11,679 bases of DNA from Candidatus Roizmanbacteria bacterium (GTDB lineage Bacteria; Patescibacteriota; Microgenomatia; UBA1406; GWC2-37-13): positions 1 to 11,679 of the forward strand of contig JAAXWV010000026.1 in the NCBI GenBank assembly GCA_013334845.1, given 5' to 3'. The notes beneath the pieces are model-generated. The model was not told the origin of the DNA. It was given only the letters and a program-made list of their open reading frames with translations, and ran no database searches. The position numbers and the translations under genes are program-made. This document shows positions 6,149 to 11,679 of this stretch, one piece after another. How positions within the stretch are numbered: the stretch's first letter is position 1; every line of letters begins with the position of its first letter.

Positions 6149-8041
6149 ATGAGTAAAATAATCGGTATTGATCTAGGTACGACAAATTCATGTATGGCAG
6201 TTATGGAAGGCGGGACTCCTAAAGTGATTCACTCCCAGGAAGGACGTAACGTCATTCCATCCGTAGTTGACCCTATTAAGAGGATTGTTGGAGATGTGGC
6301 TAAGAGACAGATGGTTATCAACCCTAAGAATACGATTTTTTCCGTAAAACGATTGATCGGTCGACGTTTTAGTGATGAATCTGTCCAAAATGACAAGAAG
6401 TGGTTGCCCTATACTATCAAAGAAGGAAAAGACGAACGGGCAGTAGTTGAAGTTGATGGAAAATCATTCACCCCTCAGGAAGTTTCTGCCATGATTCTGC
6501 AAAAAATCAAAGCAGATGCGGAAGCATATCTGGGAGAAAAGGTGGAAAAAGCAGTGATTACTGTTCCGGCTTACTTCGATGATTCTGAACGACAAGCTAC
6601 TAAGCAGGCAGGAGAGATTGCCGGACTTGAAGTTGTCCGCATCATTAACGAACCAACCGCGGCAGCACTTGCCTATGGACTTGATAAACAGCATGCCCAC
6701 ACTATTGCTGTTTACGATTTGGGAGGCGGCACTTTTGACATCACTATTCTCGAACTGGGAGAGGGTGTTTTCCAGGTGAAAGCCACCAACGGAGACACTC
6801 ATCTTGGAGGAGATGATTTCGATAAGGTGATTCTCGATCACATTGCTGACGAATTTAAGAAAGAAAACGGTATTGATCTGCGTGGTGATGCTCAAGCGCT
6901 TCAGCGTCTGCGCGATGCAGCCGAAAAAGCAAAGATTGAACTCTCCAGTTCAATGGAGGCGGAGATTAATTTACCTTTCGTTACTGTCAAAGACAACCAA
7001 CCACAGCACCTTGTTATGAAATTGAGTCGTGCAAAACTCGAAACATTGGTTTCTGGTTTAATCGAGAATACATTTGTTCCGGTGAAAGCCGCTCTTAAAG
7101 ATGCAGGAGTAGAGTCTTCCAAGATCGACGAAGTTGTCCTTGTAGGAGGTATGACTCGTATGCCAAAGGTTATTGAATCAGTGAAGGAATTTTTTGGAAA
7201 AGAACCAAATCGTTCAGTAAATCCTGACGAAGTGGTTGCAATCGGTGCATCCATTCAAGCGGGAGTTCTCACTGGAGAAACCAAAGATGTGGTACTTCTC
7301 GATGTGACTCCACTCACCCTCGGAGTAGAGACGCTAGGCAACGTAACTACTCCACTTATTACCAGAAATACCACTATTCCCACTTCTAAGTCTGAGGTAT
7401 TCTCAACTGCTATGGATAACCAAACGCAGGTAGAGATACATATTCTCCAGGGAGAACGACCACTGGCAAAAGACAATAAATCCCTTGGGAGATTTATTCT
7501 CGAAGGAATTCCGCCAGCTCCACGAGGGGTGCCTCAGGTTGAGGTAACTCTTGATATCGATGCTAATGGTATCCTCAAGGTGACTGCCAAGGATAAGGCA
7601 ACCGGAAAGTCGCAAAGCATCACGATCACCGGATCAACAGGTTTGTCGAAAGATGAAATTGAGAAGATGCGGCAAGAGGCTGAAAAGAATGCTGAAGAGG
7701 ATAAGAAAGAGAAAGAAAAGATTGAGGTGAAGAATCGAGCGGACAATATGATTTATGTAGCTGAAAAATCATTGAAAGACGTCGGCGAAAAAGCCCCGAA
7801 AGAGGTGCGCGAAGAAGTAGAAAATAAGATGAAAGATCTTAAGAGCGCACTGGAATCAGGATCTAAGGAAGACCTGGAAACCAAGACAAAAGATCTATCT
7901 GATGCGCTTTCGAAAATCGGTCAGAATATGTATAATCAGCCGGAACAGGGTGCTCAGCAACAACCAGGTGAACAGGCTGCTCCCGAAGGTGAAAAGAAGG
8001 ACGAGAAAAAAGATGCTGAAGAAGGAGAAGTTGTTGGCTAA
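6149..8041 (+). CDS. dnaK: Hsp70 chaperone DnaK
   Basis: DnaK is the ATP-driven chaperone that binds exposed hydrophobic peptide segments and works with DnaJ and GrpE. The 630 residues are full length. The nucleotide-binding domain shows IGIDLGTTNSCMAV (near the N-terminus), AVITVPAYFDDSERQATK, IINEPTAAALAYGLDK, VYDLGGGTFDITILELG and VVLVGGMTRMPKV. The linker VVLLDVTPLTLGVET follows, then the substrate-binding beta domain (GERPLAKDNKSLGRF, then APRGVPQVEVTLDIDANGI) and a helical lid rich in Lys/Glu. It ends in a Gln/Glu/Lys-rich disordered tail closing with EEGEVVG. The region between KRLIGRRF and the VPAYF motif aligns with E. coli DnaK, so no deletion is seen in the ATPase domain. There is no Shine-Dalgarno sequence; the 27-base upstream spacer is very AT-rich. 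Confidence 0.98.
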   Translation: MSKIIGIDLGTTNSCMAVMEGGTPKVIHSQEGRNVIPSVVDPIKRIVGDVAKRQMVINPKNTIFSVKRLIGRRFSDESVQNDKKWLPYTIKEGKDERAVVEVDGKSFTPQEVSAMILQKIKADAEAYLGEKVEKAVITVPAYFDDSERQATKQAGEIAGLEVVRIINEPTAAALAYGLDKQHAHTIAVYDLGGGTFDITILELGEGVFQVKATNGDTHLGGDDFDKVILDHIADEFKKENGIDLRGDAQALQRLRDAAEKAKIELSSSMEAEINLPFVTVKDNQPQHLVMKLSRAKLETLVSGLIENTFVPVKAALKDAGVESSKIDEVVLVGGMTRMPKVIESVKEFFGKEPNRSVNPDEVVAIGASIQAGVLTGETKDVVLLDVTPLTLGVETLGNVTTPLITRNTTIPTSKSEVFSTAMDNQTQVEIHILQGERPLAKDNKSLGRFILEGIPPAPRGVPQVEVTLDIDANGILKVTAKDKATGKSQSITITGSTGLSKDEIEKMRQEAEKNAEEDKKEKEKIEVKNRADNMIYVAEKSLKDVGEKAPKEVREEVENKMKDLKSALESGSKEDLETKTKDLSDALSKIGQNMYNQPEQGAQQQPGEQAAPEGEKKDEKKDAEEGEVVG

Positions 8042-8058
8042 TTTCAGAGGCGAAAACT

Positions 8059-8910
8059 ATGGCAGATTATTATGAGACTCTTGGAGTCAGTAAAAGCGCA
8101 ACCGAAGCAGAGATAAAATCTGCGTACCGTAAACAAGCTCTTCAATGGCATCCGGATAGGAATAAGTCTCCGGAAGCACATGAAAAGTTTAAGGAAATTA
8201 ACAAAGCATACGAAACGCTTTCTGATCCGAAAAAGCGGGAAGCCTATAACCAATTCGGACACGATGCATATACGCGTAGCGGAGGTGGAGCAAATCAACC
8301 AGGTGGTGGTTACGGGCCGTTTTCCTATACCTACACTTCACAAGGGGATAATCCTTTTGGTGGGTTTGGAGGTGAAGGAGTTGATCCGTTTGAGGTGTTT
8401 GAACAGTTTTTTGGTTTCCGTTCCCCATTTGGCGGGCAACAACAACGAGCTCGGCGAGCAGCATACCAGATTCAAATTTCATTTGATGAGGCTGTACATG
8501 GCGTAGAAAAAGAAGTCAAAATTGACGGCAAAAATAAGAAAATTAAAATTCCCGCTGGCATAGATGATGGAATGCGAATCCGATTTACTGATTTTGACCT
8601 CATGATCAGTGTACAGCCACATTCGTTTTACAAAAGAGAAGGGCAGAATATCATTATCGAAAAGGAAATCTCCTATTCCCTCGCTGTTCTTGGCGGTGTA
8701 ATAGAAGTCCCAACCATTGATGGACCTGTCCAAATACGGGTACACTCAGGGACAAAAGCTGGCACACACGTGCGTTTGCGCGGCAAGGGAATCCCTTATC
8801 CTCAATCATCGCAAAGGGGAGACGAATATGTTGTTTATCAGATTCATATCCCTCAGAAAGTAAATGCCAAAACAAAGAAGCTCCTAGAGGAGCTGCAGAA
8901 GGAAACATGA
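8059..8910 (+). CDS. dnaJ: DnaJ-type co-chaperone without zinc finger (class B / CbpA-like)
   Basis: The product is a J-domain co-chaperone that stimulates DnaK ATP hydrolysis and delivers substrates. The J domain (residues 3-67) holds the essential HPD at 31-33. A Gly/Phe-rich linker follows (about 74-126), then two beta-sandwich C-terminal domains (about 136-270, with GIDDGMRIRF, VQPHSFYKREG, LAVLGGVIEVPTIDGPVQIR and RGKGIPY). The protein contains no cysteine at all, so the four CXXCXGXG zinc repeats of class A DnaJ are absent; at 283 residues it is about 90 shorter than classical DnaJ. The loop after GMRIRF is also shortened compared with the usual GEGE-x-GGPPGDLYV stretch. A weak GAGG at 8047-8050, eight bases before the ATG, is the only plausible Shine-Dalgarno sequence in this operon. 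I use dnaJ because of the operon position. Confidence 0.92.
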   Translation: MADYYETLGVSKSATEAEIKSAYRKQALQWHPDRNKSPEAHEKFKEINKAYETLSDPKKREAYNQFGHDAYTRSGGGANQPGGGYGPFSYTYTSQGDNPFGGFGGEGVDPFEVFEQFFGFRSPFGGQQQRARRAAYQIQISFDEAVHGVEKEVKIDGKNKKIKIPAGIDDGMRIRFTDFDLMISVQPHSFYKREGQNIIIEKEISYSLAVLGGVIEVPTIDGPVQIRVHSGTKAGTHVRLRGKGIPYPQSSQRGDEYVVYQIHIPQKVNAKTKKLLEELQKET

Positions 8911-8932
8911 TGAGAATAGTGCCCGTCTGCAA

Positions 8933-8962
8933 TTGACAAAGTGATAGCTAAAACAGTAAAAT
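8933..8962 (+). promoter_or_regulatory. promoter of efp
   Basis: A perfect TTGACA (8933-8938), an 18-base spacer and TAAAAT (8957-8962, five of six bases match TATAAT) lie in the 61-base gap after dnaJ. The -10 box ends nine bases before the efp ATG, so the leader would be only a few bases long. It suggests efp is transcribed separately from the heat-shock operon, although no terminator hairpin is visible after dnaJ. Confidence 0.7.
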
Positions 8963-8971
8963 AGGTTTCTT

Positions 8972-9541
8972 ATGAAAACTAATGCAGGCAATCTCAAAAA
9001 GGGCGAATTTATACTCTATCAAAATGGAATTTGTCAGATCCAACGGGCAGATTTCTATTCTCCAGGAAAAGGTTCGGCACTTATGAAAACCCGTTTGAAA
9101 GATCTTATCACGGGTAAAAACGTCGATTACAGCTTCAAATCAAATGAAGATGTTGAGTCGCTTGCTGTTGAAAGTATTGAGATGCAATACCTGTATAAGG
9201 ATAGTGAGTATCTCTATTTCATGGATGAACGAACTTACAATCAATACCAAGTTCCAGCAGAGGTGGTTGGAGATGTTGCCAAGTACATGAAAGAAGGTAC
9301 CAAGCACTATGTATACGTCTACAACGAAAAACCTCTTACCATTCGTCCTCCGTTGAGCGTTCGTTTGAAGGTGGTAGAGGCAGAAGAGGCTGCAAAAGGT
9401 GATACCGTCGGAGGGGCAAAAAAGCTAGTAACCTTAGAAACGGGAGTGAGTATCCTCGTCCCAATCTTCGTCAAGGTTGGTGAAACTGTCACCGTGAATC
9501 CGGAAACCGGTGAATATGGAGAGCGTGTGAAAGAGGCATAA
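8972..9541 (+). CDS. efp: elongation factor P
   Basis: EF-P enters the ribosomal E site and rescues ribosomes stalled on consecutive prolines. The 189 residues match the family length and its three beta-barrel domains: domain I at about 1-65, an OB domain at about 66-130 and a second OB domain to the end. The tip loop of domain I reads SPGKGSA with Lys33 at the position that carries the beta-lysyl or other modification in well-studied species, so it is the Lys rather than the Arg type. Other conserved parts are MKTRLKDLITGKNVDYSF, MQYLYKDSEYLYFMDERTY, and the C-terminal LETGVSILVPIFVKVGETVT followed by NPETGEYGERV. No modification enzyme is encoded in this window. The stop is 33 bases before the next gene. 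Confidence 0.97.
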   Translation: MKTNAGNLKKGEFILYQNGICQIQRADFYSPGKGSALMKTRLKDLITGKNVDYSFKSNEDVESLAVESIEMQYLYKDSEYLYFMDERTYNQYQVPAEVVGDVAKYMKEGTKHYVYVYNEKPLTIRPPLSVRLKVVEAEEAAKGDTVGGAKKLVTLETGVSILVPIFVKVGETVTVNPETGEYGERVKEA

Positions 9542-9574
9542 TAATTATCTAATTGAGCCGCTTGTTTTATCGTT

Positions 9575-10195
9575 ATGATATCCGTCGGTGAACTGTTTAA
9601 ACGGAGTCGTGAGAAAAAGGGGCTAACACTTCGTCAGGTTGAAAAAAATATCCACGTCAGGGAGAAGTTTCTAGTCGCTATAGAAAGCAATGACTGGAGT
9701 GTTTTTTCGTCTAAAATCTATATCGTGGGAATTCTAAAAAACTACGCAGTATTTTTAGGCATCGACCATCAAAAAGTAATTGCATTTTTTCGCAGAGATT
9801 ACGAACGAAAGGAGGAGACTAATTTCCGGAGACGAGTTTCAGCGAGTTATTTTCGTCCGGAAACAAAGAATATTTTTGCAAGCGTAATTGCAGGCGTCTT
9901 TTTTATATTTTTTATCTATTTTGGCTATCAGCTTTCCGTTTTTCTTTCTCCACCTAAGGTAAGTATTATCGCACCCAATCAGACAGTCTTCCGCTCTACC
10001 GATCAAATCCACATTGTGGGAAAAACAGAAAAAGAAGCCTCAATTATCATATATGGTGAGCGTGTTTATCCAAATCGAGAAGGAATTTTTGCTTACGACT
10101 TTCCCATAAAACAGGGAAAGAATGAGCTTATTATCGAAGTAACCGGGGGAAATGGCAAAAAGACTGTTCTGAAAAAAATATTTATCCTTGAGTAA
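9575..10195 (+). CDS. RodZ-like membrane protein: helix-turn-helix, one membrane helix, external beta domain
   Basis: The 206-residue protein has three parts. Residues 1-75 form a RodZ-type helix-turn-helix (GELFKRSREKKGLTLRQVEK, then REKFLVAIESNDW and the YIVGILKNYAVFLGID helix). A basic juxtamembrane segment (77-92) precedes a membrane helix at about 100-124. The outside part (127-206, from PPKVSIIAPN to the end) looks like a small immunoglobulin-like beta domain of the kind called glucodextranase-B-like, with a VGKTEKEASIIIYGE strand pair and the QGKNELIIEVTGG motif. In RodZ the cytoplasmic domain binds MreB and helps shape the cell, but no mreB is seen here and RodZ itself has a different outer domain, so I give no gene symbol. 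There is no Shine-Dalgarno sequence. The last 14 bases overlap convergently with radA. Confidence 0.8.
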   Translation: MISVGELFKRSREKKGLTLRQVEKNIHVREKFLVAIESNDWSVFSSKIYIVGILKNYAVFLGIDHQKVIAFFRRDYERKEETNFRRRVSASYFRPETKNIFASVIAGVFFIFFIYFGYQLSVFLSPPKVSIIAPNQTVFRSTDQIHIVGKTEKEASIIIYGERVYPNREGIFAYDFPIKQGKNELIIEVTGGNGKKTVLKKIFILE

Positions 10196-11468
10196 TCTGT
10201 CTGGCGAGATCTTTCACTGTATGAATCGTAGCGGAAGAAAAGACCCGTTGAAATTTGAGTCGTTCAGCCTCTGATAGAATTTTGTCTTGAGAAAATATTT
10301 TTCTAATTTCGCCCAGTAACCCCACCTCACCCAGAAATAAAACTCTATTGGAGAGGGGAATATTCTTTATTGATGAAAGGATTGCGGCGATAATCCCCAT
10401 ATCAGCTGCGGGCGAAGTCACATCCACACCCCCCACTACGTTTACATAAATATCATACTTATCGAGAGGCAGGTTAAGATTCTTGCGAATCACCGCGAGA
10501 AGTAAAAGTACTTTGTTGTAGTTTACGCCCTTCACAACCCGGCGGGGGATACTAAGCATAGTTGGAGAAGCAAGAGCTTGAATCTCAAAAAAGAGCGGGC
10601 GTTTTCCTTCAACGATACCAGCTATTGCTTTCCCGGCCATTTCTTCTTTATGTTCGTCGAGAAAAACAAGAGGATTGTTTACTTCTGCCAATCCTGCTCC
10701 TTTCATTTCAAAAATCCCAATCTCGTCGGTAGATCCAAAACGATTTTTTGCTGCTCGCAGTACACGGAACTGTGAAACTCGTTCACCTTCAAATGTGAGA
10801 ACTGTATCAACCATATGTTCAAGTGTTTTCGGTCCGGCAATATCGCCATCTTTGGTGATATGTCCAATGATTATAAGCGGGATACCGAGTTTTTTCGCCT
10901 TGATAATGAGTTGATTTGCCGCTTCGCGCAACTGGGAGACACTACCTGGAGCACCATCGACATTTTTTGAATATACGGTTTGGATAGAGTCAATAACAAG
11001 AATATCGATAGTATTTTTTAGTTCGTCCAGCCCTTCAGTAATTCCCTCTACCTGGAGTGTCTCAGAAAAGAAAAACTGATCAAGATTCACTTTCAAACGG
11101 GCCGCCCGGTCTTTCACCTGCTCAGCGGATTCTTCTCCAGAGATATAGAGCGTTCTCAAATTGTGAAGCGCTTGCAGGAGAAGTGTAGATTTACCAACTC
11201 CCGGCTCGCCGGTTAATAGGATAACTGCACCTGGAAGTAGCCCTCCGCCGATTACCCGATCAAACTCAAAAATGCCAGTGTTTTTCTTTGATTTGGCAGA
11301 TGAGACCACTTTAGAAAGAGGTTTAACATCCAATTTGAGTGTTACCTCTTTTTCTTTGGTTGAGGAATCTCGTTGTTCCTTCAAGGTATTCCATTGACCA
11401 CAATCAGGACACTTGCCAAGCCATGAAGCTGAGCCAAATCCGCAATTTGAACAAATAAAAAATGCCAT
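10182..11468 (-). CDS. radA: DNA repair protein RadA (Sms)
   Basis: RadA is a RecA-like, branch-migrating helicase in homologous recombination and recovery from DNA damage. The 428-residue product shows an N-terminal zinc finger (Cys6, Cys9, Cys20, Cys23), Walker A GEPGVGKST (88-96), a Walker B strand IDILVIDSIQ (154-163), the family-specific KNRFG motif (241-245) and a C-terminal Lon-protease-like domain (DVTSPAADMGIIAAILSS, 349-366, then LGEVGLLGEIR). It is slightly shorter than the usual 450 or so. I start at 11468 because the protein then begins MAFFICSNCG, the normal RadA opening; an in-frame ATG at 11501 would run back into argS. Only ten T/C-rich bases separate it from the argS stop, so the two are probably one transcript. 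No Shine-Dalgarno sequence is seen. Confidence 0.97.
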   Translation of the reverse strand: MAFFICSNCGFGSASWLGKCPDCGQWNTLKEQRDSSTKEKEVTLKLDVKPLSKVVSSAKSKKNTGIFEFDRVIGGGLLPGAVILLTGEPGVGKSTLLLQALHNLRTLYISGEESAEQVKDRAARLKVNLDQFFFSETLQVEGITEGLDELKNTIDILVIDSIQTVYSKNVDGAPGSVSQLREAANQLIIKAKKLGIPLIIIGHITKDGDIAGPKTLEHMVDTVLTFEGERVSQFRVLRAAKNRFGSTDEIGIFEMKGAGLAEVNNPLVFLDEHKEEMAGKAIAGIVEGKRPLFFEIQALASPTMLSIPRRVVKGVNYNKVLLLLAVIRKNLNLPLDKYDIYVNVVGGVDVTSPAADMGIIAAILSSIKNIPLSNRVLFLGEVGLLGEIRKIFSQDKILSEAERLKFQRVFSSATIHTVKDLARQITQG

Positions 11469-11478
11469 AGAGAGAAAA

Positions 11479-11679
11479 TTACATAGTATCGACGGTCTCA
11501 ATACCGAGAAGGTCGAGAGCTGTATGTACTATTATACCAACTCCCTTTGTGAGGGTAATCCGGAAGTTTCGGATTGGTTCTTCCGCGGATAGAATGGGAT
11601 AGGTATTATAAAAATAGTTAAATTCCTGAGTTAGTTGATAGAGATAAGTACATATATAATTCGGCGCGTTATTATTCGC
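11479..11679 (-). CDS. argS: arginyl-tRNA synthetase, C-terminal end (5' part outside the window)
   Basis: The minus strand is open from the right edge to a TAA at 11481-11479, giving the last 66 residues of a protein. They match the end of the DALR anticodon-binding domain of class I arginyl-tRNA synthetase: APNYICTYLYQLTQEFNYFYN (start of a helix conserved in ArgS), PILSAEEPIRNFRITL, and the terminal TALDLLGIETVDTM, equivalent to the usual LDLLGIxxPExM end. The catalytic domain with HIGH and KMSK lies outside the window. The gene ends ten bases before radA. I am confident of the family because the closing motif is very characteristic, although the piece is short. Confidence 0.9.
   Translation of the reverse strand, partial: ANNNAPNYICTYLYQLTQEFNYFYNTYPILSAEEPIRNFRITLTKGVGIIVHTALDLLGIETVDTM

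Noticed and set aside
1..11679. Search by eye for CRISPR arrays, tRNA or rRNA genes, insertion sequences, riboswitches and a novel defence-type gene cluster
   Set aside because: No spaced direct repeats, cloverleaf segments, transposase motifs or long non-coding gaps were seen. Nearly every base from 361 onward is in a housekeeping gene, and the longest non-coding gap is the 89-base nfo-hrcA region.

Overview
The window reads as two unrelated pieces of DNA. Bases 1 to about 355 are GC-rich: 43 of 60 bases are G or C in the first line and 41 of 60 in bases 301-360. This part carries a small secreted protein of alphaproteobacterial style on the minus strand. From about base 361 the composition drops sharply (22 of 60 in bases 361-420, 17 of 60 in 601-660), and from there to the end the sequence is one coherent, densely packed bacterial chromosome segment. 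The break lies inside secD and shares a few bases between the two sides, so a chimeric assembly join is the likeliest explanation. The main part suits a small-genome bacterium such as a member of the Candidate Phyla Radiation (Patescibacteria, perhaps Microgenomates): overlapping genes, almost no Shine-Dalgarno sequences, promoters abutting start codons, and shortened HrcA and DnaJ. That placement is an inference from style, not a phylogenetic result.

Layout of the main part. (1) Plus strand, 361-2319: 3' part of secD, then secF, then a glyoxalase II-like metallo-beta-lactamase hydrolase. (2) Minus strand, 4784 down to 2312: nfo (endonuclease IV), a truncated Nudix gene, and a CCA-adding enzyme/poly(A) polymerase family gene, joined by two 4-base ATGA overlaps. 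(3) Plus strand from a divergent promoter region at 4785-4873: hrcA-grpE-dnaK-dnaJ, the complete DnaK chaperone operon. It has a consensus-like promoter overlapped by a degenerate CIRCE operator, which predicts autorepression by HrcA. (4) Plus strand: efp (elongation factor P) with its own promoter, then a RodZ-like protein with an N-terminal helix-turn-helix, one membrane helix and an external beta domain. (5) Minus strand from the right edge: the 3' end of argS, then radA, which runs convergently into the RodZ-like gene.

The functions are housekeeping: protein export, tRNA 3' end maturation, base-excision repair, proteotoxic stress response, translation of proline stretches, recombination and tRNA charging. 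I see no mobile element, CRISPR array, tRNA or rRNA, and no convincing new multi-gene system. The points most worth a second look are the chimeric left end, the divergent CIRCE element, the near-leaderless promoter arrangement at four genes, the Nudix gene cut inside its catalytic box, the Asn replacing the first Asp of the catalytic DxD motif in the CCA-enzyme homologue, and the DnaJ without a zinc finger in an otherwise standard operon.
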